Source: Thereva unica
Taxonomy: Eukaryota > Arthropoda > Insecta > Diptera > Therevidae
Direction of reading: 5' to 3'
Length of the DNA stretch: 64,000 nucleotides
NCBI GenBank assembly: GCA_949987705.1
Contig: OX465281.1
Coordinates: 188,281,112-188,345,111, forward strand
This document shows, in pieces, positions 45,262 through 58,194 of this stretch (the first letter of the stretch is position 1; each line of letters starts with the position of its first letter). The notes beneath the pieces were generated by a model that saw only the letters and a list, made by a program, of their open reading frames with translations, searched no databases and was not told the origin of the DNA. The position numbers were made by a program, and so were the translations under genes.

Positions 45262-45360
45262 ACGGTTTTATGTATTTTTTCGATCTGTTATAACATGTCA
45301 TGTCATGTATATATATAAATACACCCCACTGGGGTACGGAAGCCTACTTTAAGACATGAC
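45252..45360. repeat. Repeat shared with 33170-33260, one segment inverted
   Basis: 45252-45308 matches 33170-33220 directly (GGTTTTATGTATTTTTTC, TAACATGTCATGTCATGT). 45317-45353 is the reverse complement of 33221-33257 (CTTAAAGTAGGCTTCCGTAC, CCCAGTGGGGTGTATA). GTCATGTC and GACATGAC flank the inverted part. Confidence 0.6.
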
Positions 45361-48299
45361 GAAGCCTTCTTTTGAAGCTTAGGAGCCCTTCCTGTCCGTA
45401 TCCCATGTAATATCTTTTTTATAATTGTATGTCATTGGGAGGAAGCGTTGCATTTTTTTACCGACAGCTTCTTGAGAAGCTCAATGGAATCTCTTTTGTA
45501 GGGCTTTTTCGAAAGCTTTTAAAGAGTACACGCCCAAACGCCCAAAATATGTTTCAAAAAAATTTCCTGCATAAGGCTCAAACAGCTCGTTTTTGATTTT
45601 CTTGAAGAAATTTTTTTCTGTTGAACAGAAAACTGAAATCTTCGTAACACCTTCCAAAGGATACGATGTGGAAGCAATTCTTTACTGCTTATCGAGAATA
45701 GCTTCAATATTTTCCCGCTGGGACTATATACATACATAGACATATAAACATATACATACACACAAACATACAACAACGATCAACAAATCCATATCACACA
45801 ACTTTATTTTTTAAAAATACTTACACAGTATTCGTGCTCAAAAGTGCAAACCGCTACGTAATGAAACTATTAAAAATGCAGTGAATGATAAATAAATGCT
45901 GATGATTGAGACGTTTTTCGACAATGCACGTGATTCTGAAACCACGTGCATACATCTGCCCATAATTACCGCCCAGGCGCAGCCAATGTCATGCCATAGA
46001 ATGAGTCATTATTAATGACTCATTAGTGTCAGCCTTAGTTAGGCCCACTGCTATCCCCAATACGCCCTCCGCTACATACCTAAACTAGATCCAAACTCAG
46101 CCCCCAAACTCAGTAATGAGTCATGGTAACGATTTTCGTGACGTACATTCTTTAAATAGACCCCAGGGATAAAACATATTCATGTCAAAACTTAAGTCCC
46201 TAAGAATAAATTAACTCTTAAAAAAAACCTTGTAAATCGCAAAACTTTGAAAAAATTAAGAATATTGGAATTTTTCTCGTTCTTACAAGCTACATATCTT
46301 CTAATGGATTCACCCAAGTTTCTTTTGAAATTGGAAATGGTTCGCCCATTCAAACGTCAAATCTAGAGACCAGTGATACATGCTACATGTATAGCTTTTT
46401 CAATAAACATTTTAATAATTGTCGCCGAGGATTACAAAATCAACTTCGAAAACATTTTCGGAAGAAAATAGATTTATAATCATTGTCGATGACTGAAAGT
46501 TAAACCTTTTTAGGTTAAAACAACCCGTATCTGCATGATTGTGTCCTGTCATTATTGACATTCTATTGCGCAGCATCTTTAACAAAGTTTGCCATGGAAA
46601 ATGCCTCCTCAACTGAGGCTTTTGTAAATGAGAAACGACATCAAAGCGGTTTGTTTGCAAATACGCTTATAGGCTCCTCCCCGCAATCTACTTCTGGAAA
46701 AACTTGTAACGGTCGGTTTTTTCCCCCTCGCGGAAATTTCTCAAACTCCAAGTAAATCACCTGGAAGAATTAAAAAATTGGGAAGGCAGGTAGGCGTAGA
46801 AAAAAAAACAAAAAAACGGGGAGGAAAATGAGAGTCAGTCAGTCAGTCTGTGAGTAGTGAGTCATTTTAGTAAACCGAGAGTCAGATAACCGGTTTTGTG
46901 AAATATAACTGTTTTTATAATTGATGTTGTGGAAATTAGAAGCACCATATATGTAAGTACGTGTGTCCCGTATAAGTAACTGTATCTGGTCCTACAAGAG
47001 TAGATTGAGGAAAGAAGCGTATTTAGAAGAATCAGGGAAAAGGAACAGTCTTTGAGAGGTCTTTTTATTAAGAAACGGAGCGGTATACCGGCGGTTCAAC
47101 CAAGGTCAGGAAGGAAGTCGGCGATGGGGAAGTTCTGCTTGGTTAACTTAGGCTAGTTTCGACCTACAAGAAAAATGCTGTGTAGCAGTAGGATGGACTG
47201 TACATGGTAAATTTTAAAAATCTTTGAGTCTGGATTGGAGATTGTCTGGAAAAAAGAAGGTAGGCGGAATTATTGAAAAGAAAAAAATCACTACGATACT
47301 TTTGAGCTTATTTTAGTGTAAATTAAGTGCACGATAAATAAAATCGTATCAAAGTAGCAATTAACTAACAATAATAAATATATGGCAAAGTTTTAATAGT
47401 ATTATATGTGGTTTTGTCGTGAAAAGTAAAGCAAAATAGGTTTATGTAGAGACCGGGGATGTTATAATGTGCATTGAAGAAGGTGAAGCTGGATATATGT
47501 ATATCGTTGCAGGAGCTCCCATGTGAAATGTGAGGTATGTCCGAATTACCAGTGGTGTTCATGCAGGGCAATACCTTAGTCTACTATTCTTTCAACTAAT
47601 GTCACGCATGAAAGAACTGGAAACATAGAGAAGTTGTCTAAAGGGCCTGCATGGTTATTTAGATCGATTAGATTGTCTAAACACTGAGGAATGTAAAATT
47701 TTTTACTTATTATATGAAATTACAGAATGCACGAGAATTTTTCTATTCACTTATACCAATGTTTATTAAATATTATATTTTATATTATATTTTATTAATT
47801 GTCTATATTCATCTAGTTTAAGAATTCTTTTAATACACACTAACATTACTCTTTGAATTGGATATGTAATTTTCAGGTTTTTTTTTAAACTATTAGAGAA
47901 TTTATAATGTTTATATATCTATATTGAAAATGAATGTTAAAAAGTCAACTACTGGCGCCAGGGCGTAGATTTTTTTGTTGCGAGGTTATACCTGTATATT
48001 GTTTCGTTTTCGTTATTAACACTTTTGTTAGTGTCTAATGTTGTTTTGAGGGAAATAATATAATTTAATATAATTATAATTAATTCATTTGAAATCGACT
48101 TCTTCTTTTGAGTCATGATGGCCTAAATAGCCAAACTTGTTTTCCAGGATGGTTGATCGGGATTTTCGCTCCGGGGTTCTTTCCTTTGCCTTGGTGTTTT
48201 TGTAATGATTTCAGGTCCGGGAATCGTTGGTGTCGCAGACATGGAGTGCTATTTTTTGGTATTTTTTTTTTGGCTTTTCTTCCTTTAGTTTGATCAAAA
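45361..48299. other. No gene recognised; contains an AP-1-like palindrome
   Basis: 46000-46024 is a perfect 25-bp palindrome built of two TGAGTCA/TGACTCA sites; further TGAGTCA sites occur at about 46113 and 46858. 45923-45951 is a hairpin with TGCACGTG arms. Frames at 46555-46755, 48108-48293 and others show no motif. A (CAGT)n-like run lies at 46833-46849. Confidence 0.35.
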
Positions 48300-49285
48300 A
48301 AACAAAACCAGTTGGGATGTGGGGTTGACCCCTTCGGTCCACACGATCAACTTTCCAGTACGATGAACGTTAAGCACTAGTGAAATTTGACTAGTATCAG
48401 AACTGGTGACAAAAGAAGATAGTTCCTCAGAGAAGATAGTTCAAATAACTATAATAGTGATAAATCCACAAGGTTTTTCTAGAGAATTTGTTTTCCTGAA
48501 CGTTAGCAAACAAACATTTCCTTCGTACTTCGTTCGCTACACTAACGCGAGTCTTCGAATTCGTATTGAGCGTTTTGAAGCACCGCTGATAAACTGGAAA
48601 GCAAATGACTTCATTTGGAAATTTCACATGTCAGACATGACCAAAAAGAACAAATTTTGCGGTAACTAATGGAAATCCCGGGATTAACCACTATTTCCTG
48701 AAACTGTAGGACGTAGAAAACAATTCCCCGTCGAGAAAGTGCTGATCCCAGGCTTGAAAAATTCGTGATGTTTGTAGAGGTTAACGTAATTTACGAACGA
48801 TGTTTTAAGGGTTGTCTGATTTTGACAAGTGATATTTTGTTGGAAAGCTCTCGCTGTGCAGAATCCAAAAAAGTCACTTCATTTATATCGGGTCTCATTC
48901 CATCAAGTTTATGAGAAATTAGCAAAAATTATCAATTTGAAGTCTTTCTTACAGCCGAAGTTTTTCCATTTAAACAAAGAAAGGCCCGACCGAATGTTAT
49001 AAAATTTTTTCCAGATTTTTTATTTTTTCGTTAGTATTCTTCTTTCGGCACCTAAAAGAAGTCGATATAGTTTTTCGTTAGTGGTATCGTGGAGGAACAA
49101 AATTCACGAACGTCGTTTAAGCAAAAAAACGGTTCGACCGAATTTTATGAAAATCTGTTCAGATCATATTTTCGATAATACTCTTCGAATGGTACCTCAA
49201 CTAAGTCGATATCTTTTATGGTTCGCACGATATCGCGAAATTGGGTTCATTCTACATACACAACTACCTGCATGGAGTTGATATT
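48300..49285 (+). repeat. Dispersed repeat family, copy 2
   Basis: Begins GGGATGTGGGGTTGACCCC, CGGTCCACACGATCAAC (48316 onward), matching 5210-5245. It also contains the GAAGTCGATAT.GTTTTT unit at 49049 and 49193, about 145 bp apart. The segment 48406-48720 between head and units has no match in copy 1, so copies differ in their middle. The frame 48406-48669 is not recognised. Confidence 0.5.
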
Positions 49286-49524
49286 TCGTCATTTGACATT
49301 TGTTTTGTTTGTTAACCATCCGTGACGGCCGACTTCGGCGTTAGTTTGGAGTTCGGAGTTTTTGCTTGTCAGGTATACAAAATTATTTCGTTCTGAATTT
49401 TTATGTATGTACATATCTATAAATGAAAATTTTTCCCAAGAATTAGAGATTATGTTTTGAGCTCCACTCAACATTATACATATATATGGTGGTTGAAATG
49501 TCAACTCAACCTCGACTCAACATT

Positions 49525-51097
49525 TCAACCTAGTCTCAATCTGTTGATTTTTATTAAAGTTGAGAGTTGTGGGTCGTCAAAAATTTCATACAACTCGTTG
49601 TTGTATCTTCTTCGCCATATTCCATCCTCTCTGATTGGGCCTATTATGCATCTGCGAACTTTCCTCTCGAACCTGTTGACTCGTTGCTCCATGTCCTGGG
49701 TCATAGTCCAAGTCTCGCTACCATAACACATTACTGGTCGTATTACTGTTTTGTAGAGTGAGAGTTTCGTTTTCCTGTGTACAAATCTTGAGTGCAGGAT
49801 TTGTTTTTGGGCATAAAAGGCTCTATTAGCCAGTAGTATACGTCTGGTTATTTCTTCTTTTTCTTCGTTTCTTTTTGTGATAGTAGACCCAAGGTAGACT
49901 GTTTTATCGACTACTTCTGGGTTATGTTCGTCGATGGTTATATTTCTTCCCATTCTAAATCGTCCTGCTCTGGATTGTTGCATCACCTTCGCTTTTTCTT
50001 CGTTAATCTTCAGGCCTATGTCCTTTGCCGCCTCTTTTAATTCAACATAGACTTCTTTTGCTGCCAAAAAGGACCTTCCCACGATGTTTACGTCATCCGC
50101 ATATCCAAGTAATTGTTCCGACTGGGTAGCTGTTGATGCACTTCGCTGGACTGACGTTTTCCTTATCACCCATTCTAGGGCTAGGTTGAAAAGCATGGAG
50201 GCCAGCCCATCTCCTTGTCTAAGCCCTTGACGTACTTCGAACTCCTCTGTTACAACATTTTGGATCCTTACTTTCGCCAGTGAGCTATTTGTGGCGCATT
50301 TGATTAGTTGTACCAACTTTGAGGGGACTCCTATTTCCGATAAGATCTCGTATAGCCTCTCTCTGTTTATTGAGTCATATGCCTGTTGGAAGTCGACAAA
50401 TATCTGGTATACATCTACATTCGTTTCCCAGGTTTTCTCCAGAATTTGCCTTAAGGTCAGCAGTTGGTCGGATGTTGACCGGTTTGTCCTAAAAGCAGCT
50501 TGATATTCTCCTATAAGGCTTTCCGCTATAGGTTCCAGTTTTTGTTTCACAAGAATTGTGAAGATTTTGTAGCTGGTGTTGAGGAGTGAGATGCCTCTGT
50601 AGTTTTGCAGTTTAATTTATCTCCTTTCTTGTATATTGGACATATAATCGCTTTCTTCCAGTCCTCCGGTATAACTTCTTCCTCCCAGATGGTGCATATG
50701 AGTTCGTGTAATGTTCGTAATAGTTGGGGTCCTCCTTCCTTTAGCAGCTCAGCTGCTATTCCATCGGCGCCAGGCGATTTGTTGCTGTTCTGCCTTTTTA
50801 CAGCTTCCCGCACCTCATCCAGTGTTGGTGGTTCTATTGAGATGTTATCTTGAGGAATTACAAATGCCTCTGTCTCTGCATTCTCGTTTGATATGGAGAT
50901 AGGATTCAATAGGTTCTGAAAATACTCTCTCCACCTTTCCTTTATCCTATCAGGATCTGCCAACAAGTTCCCATCTATGTCCTTGCAGATGTTCGTTCTT
51001 GGCTGGAACTTATTGGTGATCTGTCTGATCTGATCTTGGTGATCACAGTTACGAAATGGGAATTCACTAAACGAGTTTGTGTTGATTATTTTCAACT
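49525..51097 (-). mobile_element. LINE fragment: linker and reverse transcriptase, one frameshift
   Basis: Upstream frame 51095-50547 reads IKERWREYFQNLLN, NSNKSPGADGIAAELLK and EVIPEDWKKAIICPIYKKGD, the start of the RT. A single-base shift near 50585 leads to the frame 50550-49525. That frame has YQAAFRTNRSTSDQL, FVDFQQAYDSI with the motif A Asp, VRQGLRQGDGLASMLFN, GYADDVN with the catalytic Asp pair, and YGSETWTMT. The catalytic residues are intact. The endonuclease is missing 5' of 51097, and the 3' end stops at RLRLG where family members continue, so both ends are lost. Confidence 0.85.
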
Positions 51098-52430
51098 ATT
51101 GATGGGACAAAAGCGAGCCAAAATTCTCCTAAATTTAGGGGAGATTCCCCTAATCTGGCAACACTGTGATTCTGACCAAGTCAGCTAAAACAGAATAATT
51201 TTATGTGAATCATTTGCTGTCTGCATATTTGCTGGCTTGGTGGGAATTGTTGACATCTTTATTTCACTTGGAGTTATGTTTAAATGTTCTTTGAATTTTG
51301 ACTCCAAATGACGAAAAGATATTAACTCGCGCATTAATGTTCCACGTATTAATAGGGCATGTGAATCGACGACTTAACATAGGGCCCATTTTGCAAAGAG
51401 GGCCCATTTTGCAAATGCTGTCGCGGGGACTTGGTTTGATGAAGGAAATTCCGAGAACGAAGCCAATTATTATTTTTTTTTTTTTTTTTTTGACTTTCTG
51501 GGACCTCTGAAGGACAAGGTACAGGGCCTATAATTGTCTGGCCAAAGATGGTCGTGTGTATGCACAGATTCAATCGTCAAAATGAGGCCCCAACGCGCTA
51601 ATTGGATCTCCAGTCGCACTTGTGGCCTACCACTGACAATACTGTTTGAAATTTTCATCACGCCATAGCATTCCCAATATAACACTTTAGTTTTAAATTG
51701 TTTTTGTATATTTAGCCCCGCTAAAGTGCTTCATTTCATTATCCTTCATTGCAAACCAAGAGATAATTGCTTTTAGTAAATGCATTTTGCAGGCAAAGAA
51801 CGAAGGTAAATGAAATTCAATTTATTATCAACAACTAACCCAATTTCCAATACAGCAAACAATGGCGTGCCCCTATTGGCCTTAACTGGATGAGACACAA
51901 GGGCTGTGGAAAGCTCCCAACCCTTCATCATTGTAATTTTATGCCAAAATAATTGCTCGACAGCTTCAGGCAGCGAGTACCAAAAAATTAACAAAAAGTT
52001 TGCGATTGAAGGTTCTCTCCGACCTGGAATATCCCTGCATTGTTGAATTATGGCGTAAACTGCTTTAAAGGTAAATTGATTTTTAGCGAGGCTTTCATTT
52101 TACACGATAAAATTGAATTGATTTAATAGTTTTTTTTTTTTTTTTTTTTTTGTTATATGGTTGGTTTGCCTAGGGTGTGTCGGTAAATATTTTCAAAGGA
52201 CGATGATTTTTTTAGGAATAAAGGGTAGTTGACAAGTATAGGTTACAACAATCATTATATGTACATTTTATGAAATTGGTAATTTATTAAGTTCTATTAG
52301 AAGCTATTTTCTTCTTTATTATAAGCTACTAAAACCCCGCGTACGTTGCAACGCTTTTCAATAAAAAAACTGTGCACTGCCCTCGGTAGGAAAAAGGTAT
52401 AATGAAAAGACAACAAATCCGCAACAATTG
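51098..52430. other. No gene recognised
   Basis: Contains two poly-T runs (51474-51491 and 52131-52151), which may be poly-A tails of minus-strand insertions, and a short direct repeat of GGGCCCATTTTGCAAA at 51383-51415. No coding motif. Confidence 0.35.
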
Positions 52431-52574
52431 ATTTTAATTTCATTTATTTATTTATTTTCCAAACAAGGCACTTAACAAAAACAGTTACAGATAAAAAAAA
52501 TACATATTAACATTAATAAGGAACATTGCAGTATTTAATATTTAAATATTAAACTAAGATCTAGGTGTACAATG

Positions 52575-54473
52575 TTAGTTAGAAGAGGACAATAGGGAAA
52601 TTAGTTTTCTTTTATAGGAACTTTTGTTAATTGAGGGAGAGAAACAGGACGCGTAGGAATTGAAAGTAATGCAGCACCTGTTAACGGGCTCGTTTCTAGC
52701 ATATTCAGTGCGATGCGGGTACTCTTTAAGCAGTTTGGAATGTCTTGTTTGTCGAGTATCGTTAAATTTGATTGTGTCCGACAGGAACTGCACCTTGAGG
52801 TTATTGTTCAGGACATCCAGGGTAAAACAAGATATAAGCAATTTCCGTCTAAGGGATAGAGGCAAGAGATCAAGGATTTTGAGCCTGTCCTTATAGTGAG
52901 GAAGGTTGTGAAAATCCGAAGGATTATAGAGGTTCCTAAGCGCGAAAAGAAGGAACCTCTTTTGGACAGATTCTATTCGATTAATACTAATTTGAAATAT
53001 AGCATCCCAGATCTGACACGCATTCTCAAGAATAGGACGGACCAATGAGCAAAACAAGGCTTTAGTAACCCAAACATTGTCGAATTCTTTAGCTCTTCTC
53101 TTGATAAAGCCCAACAGCTTGTTGGACCTAGCAATAATATTATCATTAGTTAAAGTTTAACTTGCTGTCGAGGACAATGCCTAAATCAACAATGTGATCG
53201 ACACGATCCAAGACACTGTCATTGAGATAATAATTTTGCAGCTGTTTGTTTCTTTTCCTGGAGAAGGTAATTACGTGGCACTTACTGGTGTTAAGAAGAA
53301 GATTGTTAGTGGTGCACCAGTCTTGTAGTACATTAAGTTTCGACTGTAAAAAGGATACATCAGTTTGCGACCTTATAGCACTATAAATTTTTAAATCATC
53401 GGCGTAAAAGAAGTGCGGAATGCCATTTAATATTTCAGATAGATCGGAAATGAATATGTATGTTAAATAGAAGTGGCCCCAGGTGGCTGCCTTGCCTTGG
53501 TACACCTGAGGTTACATTGATTTCTTTTGAGAGGAAGCCCTGAAATCTTACCACCTGAGTTCTCCCGTTTAGATAGGATGTTATCCAATCCAGAAAGGGG
53601 CCGGATATCCCAAATCTTAATAATTTCATATATAGAATGTGGTGGTCTACTCGATCAAATGCCTTGAGTCAGTGTAGACAGCGTCAAACTGGTGGCCTTG
53701 TTCCATACCGCACAGTAGTTCGGATATCATTATCATAAGATTGGATGTGGTGGAACGACCTTTTCTGAAACCATGTTGCTGATCGTTTAGGTTCGGAGCA
53801 ATTAGAGGGGCAATCTTGTCATAGATTGCCCATATAGTTGTCCACCGCATGTTTATCACCTGACTTAAAGATTGGTGTGAGGAAGGATTTCTTCCATACC
53901 GAAGGAAACTTACCGGCAGAAAGGGACTTGTTAAAAATGAGGTGAAGAGGGAGTAGAATGAGTTGGGCGTGGCTCTGCAAAAAACTTGCAGGTAGACAGT
54001 CCGTGACCTTTATTGACCTCCAGATCTATAAGACCTGTCATTATATCTTCGGGCGATAGAGATATATTGTCTATAAGGACCGCAGTTTCGGAATGCTCTC
54101 TTGGGACCGTGTGTGCAGTCGAAGAAATGGGGCAGAAGATTTCACTGAACCTGTCCGCAAACATGTTTGAAATTTCTTGGGGGAGAGAGGAGTGCGTGAT
54201 ACCGTTTGTCATTGTTGTCGGGTAGCCTGATGTTTTTCGCTTTAGGTTAACGAAATCAAAGAATTTTTTAGTATTACGTATGATATTTTCACCGACAGTC
54301 TTTGCATAGGTAGTATAGGCCTCCCGTGACCTATGATTAAATTCTGAGGCTAACCAGGCGTATTCAGATTTCTGCTCAGCACTAACATTGTTGTTATTTT
54401 TCACTACGCGGTACAATTTAGTTCTCCTATTACGAAGGGACCGAGTGTTTTTGTCAAGCCATGGCTCCGTCAA
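52575..54473 (-). pseudogene. LINE reverse transcriptase, in several frames
   Basis: Blocks in order: linker (54473-53931; REAYTTYAKTVGENIIRNTK, FFDFVNLKRK), GFRKGRSTTSNLM (53790-53750), GPFLDWITSYLNGRTQVV and GVPRQGSHLGPLLFN (53600-53470), FFYADDLKIYS with the catalytic Asp pair (53430-53395), and the C-terminal region (53114-52575; VRPILENACQIW, IESVQKRFLLFALR). At least four frame breaks separate them. The motif A Asp segment is disrupted near 53650. Confidence 0.8.
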
Positions 54474-54479
54474 TTTTTT

Positions 54480-55019
54480 TTATTTTGGGTACGAGTCTGC
54501 CAATGGTGTTAAAGATAACATCGTAGAATCTATTATAGTAACTAGCTCGTCAATATCATCACCATCAAGTAGATCCTCCCAGTTAATAAGGGATAATTCA
54601 GTGCTAATACTAACATTATCGGCATTCTTAAAATCGAAGACTACAGAGTTGTTATAGGAGGCGAGAAAATCAGTTATTGTAGAACTGAGCTCGACGACCC
54701 ACGCGGAATGATGTGGAGTGTTATTAAATAGATTCTCCTCTTCAGAAGCGGGAAGCACGTTCAAATCCTCATAGAGGTTAGTGAAGATTAAATCCAACCA
54801 TTTCCCATTTGAATTTGGTTGGCTAATTACCTGTTGCAAGTCGTTGCTGTAAAGATTATCGATAAACTTTATATCGACGGGGTTTGATACATTAATCGGA
54901 AGTAAATAACTGTCTTCCTCGTCACGAATAAAAGATATATATTAGGCCGATTAAAATCACCTATGATTAATATATCTTTGCTATCGTTGGATATTTCATC
55001 TATTACATATATGAATCAC
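54480..55019 (-). pseudogene. LINE endonuclease C-terminal part and linker
   Basis: DILIIGDFNRP near 54940-54965 is the catalytic Asp/Asn block of an APE endonuclease. The open frame 54839-54480 then gives NGKWLDLIFTNLYEDL, the TLDLIFTN-type block, and VVELSSTITDFL, the expected position of the closing His segment. The upstream half lies beyond the 55033-58213 insertion. Confidence 0.7.
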
Positions 55020-55124
55020 ATTATCATATATAACTCCGCCTTCGTCTGGTCCCATGCCCAGAGTGTGAAAGGAGGAGGGTTGTCGACCTGCCGAGTCGAT
55101 CGTAAAAACTAGGCAAGAAACCGC

Positions 55125-55901
55125 ATGGATACACGAACTAACCATTCACGAAATAATGCTACTGCATCCGGGGCAGCCGATGCGCCAGCACTGGGGACCA
55201 GGGATGCTGGTGAAAAGTGGGTTACTGGCCGAACACCCAAATTAGTCACACCGAAAAGGGAATTAAAATTCGCTGCGTGGAATGTACGAACAGGACATCA
55301 CGTTGGTCAAAAGGAAATCATAGCAATGGAATTGTTGAAATGCAAAATATCAATTGCTGCGCTATCGGACCTACGGCTTACCGGATCCGGGATATTGACA
55401 ATCGTCCCGCCAACAATCGACGATACGATGATGCTTTACTATTCCGGTGGTGAGAAAAGAGAGGCCGGCGTCGGCTTTATGGTCGACCGACGGGCTGCCA
55501 GCAGCGTTATCGCATTCCAACCGATATCCGAGCGTTTGGCGGTTATAACCATCAGTGGAACGATCAAGACCAATATCATATCCGTTTATGCGCCAAACGA
55601 GACCAGCACGGACACGAACAAGGACGAATTTTACGATCAGCTTCAACAGACGCTGGATATGATACCTCAAACCGAATTAATAATTCTCGCGGGGGATTTC
55701 AATGCACATTCAGGAGTAGATCGAACCGGCTGGGAAGAAACCATGGGCAAATTCGGACACGGAGTAATTAATGACAACGGCTTACGCCTGCTTTCATTCG
55801 CATCGTCAAACAACTTGATCGTTGGCAAAAGCATTTTCCGCCATCCACTCAAACACCAACTCACCTGGCGAAATCCATCCGGCAAAGACTCGGCGATTTA
55901 G
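55125..55901 (+). pseudogene. LINE ORF, leader and endonuclease domain
   Basis: 258 codons. After a Ser/Ala-rich leader it reads FAAWNVRTGHHVGQKEI, which carries the active-site Asn. The Glu block is altered to IAALSDLRLTG where QE is usual. GFMVDRRAASSV, ISVYAPNE and LAGDFNAHSG with the catalytic Asp/Asn follow, then LTWRNPSGKDSAI. The frame ends by a small deletion and continues as DYVLINKRFR in the next frame. Replacement of the Gln-Glu by Ser-Asp suggests loss of endonuclease activity. Confidence 0.75.
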
Positions 55902-55909
55902 ACTACGTT

Positions 55910-57454
55910 TTGATCAACAAAAGATTCCGATCGACGCTTAAAGACGTACGTGCAATGCGTGGACCCGATTGCGGATCGGACCATTATCTTGTTCGAGCGA
56001 AATTGCAGATGCGATTGCAAAGAGCGAAGAAAACGGAGCCACCACCAGCCAAGAAAAATTGGGCGTGCCTACGGGACCCGGCCATCGGGCGAGAGTTTCA
56101 AATGGCATTATCCAACAAATTCGCGGCGCTCGCAATACCGGACGATATCAATGTAGAAGAAAGGCAATTGTCGGAGTCTATTGTGGAGTGTGCAATGGAG
56201 TTGTGTCCAACTATCCGTAAACGGACGCAGCCATGGATCTCGGACAGCTGTCTGGACCTCGTCGATCAGCGGAAGCGCATGAAACACGTCGACTTTGAGG
56301 AATACCGAAGATTGAACAAAGAAATTCGGCAGAAAATGAAATTGGAACGAGAAGCGTACTGGAATAACGTTGCGGCCGACATGGAAAAAGCGGCGTCGAG
56401 GCACGAGTACCGGACGCTGTACCAGACAATCCGCCTGTTAGGCGGAAAAACAACATCAACAAACGACAACATCAAAAAATCGAATGGAACTTTTGTGATT
56501 TCTGCCCATGAACGCCTGGAGCAGTGGAGAGCATTCTTCCACCAGCTGTATAACCACGATCCGCCGCAAGGTCCAGCACCCGAACCACCGATTATCGAAC
56601 AGCCGACGAATCAGTTTCTCGATACCGAACCAACAATTATCGAGGTGAAGACAGCAATAAAATCGCTGAAAAATGGAAAAGCGCCGGGAATAGACCAAGT
56701 AACCGCCGAGATGATCAAAGCTGGAGGTGATGTCTTATCACAACGACTTCATGTCCTCATAACACACATATGGCATTCGGATCGTGTCCCTTCGGTATGG
56801 AAGAAAGCGATCGTTGTCCCAATTTTGAAGAAAGGCGACAGTCGGGAATGCAAGAATTATCGCGGTATTAGCCTTCTTTCGATCGTCGGTAAAGTATTTA
56901 CGAAAATAATACAATCGAGGCTACAGAAACATCGAGAGCAAACGAGCCGGGAGGAACAAGCGGGATTTAGACCACATCGAGGATGCATTGATCAAATATT
57001 CGCCCTCCGTCAGTTAATGGAAGAAAGAATTCGTTGCGGCAAACGAATTGTCGTCGTTTTCATTTTTTTCAAATCCGCTTTCGATTGCATCGATTGGAAC
57101 AGCTTGTGGAGAGTCTTGGTAACCGAACACGTGCCATTGAGAATCATCCAACTTCTCCAAGCGTCGTACGATGGCTCAACCAGCAGCGTTCGTATTCGAA
57201 ACGACTTATCCGAGGAGTTCCCGATTCAGACGGGTGTCCGACAGGGAGACGTCGCTTCGCCACTTCTCTTTAACCTTGTGATCGACGCGATTATGCGTGA
57301 AGCATTCGATGGACGACTCGGAGTTCAATACGACGACAACAACTTCGTAACAGACTTAATGTTCGCCGACGATAGCGCTGTTTTCGCCGACACGGATGCC
57401 GAAGCAACGGACATCTTATACGATATTTCCGCATCGCCCAATCATACGGGTTAA
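55910..57454 (+). pseudogene. LINE ORF, endonuclease end and reverse transcriptase
   Basis: 514 codons. It opens with the closing endonuclease block GPDCGSDHYLVRAKL, then a linker (ECAMELCPTIRKRTQPWISD; RRLNKEIRQKMKLEREAYW). The RT has LKNGKAPGIDQVTAEMI, WKKAIVVPILKKGD, AGFRPHRGCIDQIF, VRQGDVASPLLFN and MFADDSAVF (catalytic Asp pair). Motif A reads VFIFFKSAFDCID: the first catalytic Asp is replaced by Phe, so RT is inactive. The frame ends at 57454 by a one-base shift. Confidence 0.8.
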
Positions 57455-57477
57455 AAATCAATGCGGAAAAGACCAAA

Positions 57478-58194
57478 GTGCTCACAACGGATGGATCAAG
57501 AGCCAGTGTTCACCTCGATGGAACCCAAATCGAACAAGTTCCAAGGTTCAAATATTTGGGATCATTGGTTGAGGAAACGAAAGTAGCATCGACGGCCGAC
57601 GTTCACAGCCGTATCGGCCAGGCAACAGCAACATTCGCCTCGCTCAAGTGGTGCATATGGAAACGAGCAAATATCTCCATCAAAACAAAACTACGTCTTT
57701 ACCGAACGTTGATTCTTCCGATTCTTCTTTATGGATCTGAAACGTGGACACTGCTCAAACCGGACGTTAAGAAGCTCGAGGTCTTCGAAATGCGATGTTT
57801 GAGGCAGATCCTCCGTGTCTCACTCCGTGATCGCCTTCGAAACGAGGTTGTCAGACAAAGATGCGATCAGCAAACACTGATCGAAGAAGAAATGCAAAAA
57901 CGTCGACTACGGTGGTTTGGACATGTTTGCCGAATGGATGATAACCGCTTGCCACGTAAACTTCTCTGGCGAGACCGTCCTGCAGACTGGAGAATACAGC
58001 GATCAGCACCGAAGAAAACCTGGTTGAAGAATATCGAGGGTGACTTAAAGAATCAACGATTATCAGTTACCGAGGCTCGAGACACCGCCAAAAACCGAGA
58101 AGAATGGAAGCGAATCGTGAATGGAGTTCGGGACCCAGCGGCACCGACAGCAGCGTATCCGTTGCGGGGACGTCCCGCTCGGACCGCCAGCTAA
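57478..58194 (+). pseudogene. LINE ORF, C-terminal region
   Basis: Continues the RT after the shift near 57450 (INAEKTKVLTTDGSRA, FKYLGSLV). It then gives LPILLYGSETWTLLK and RRLRWFGHVCRMDDNRLPRK, and ends GRPARTAS before the AAG tail. These blocks are typical of the post-RT region of endonuclease/RT LINEs. The ATG is internal. Confidence 0.8.
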
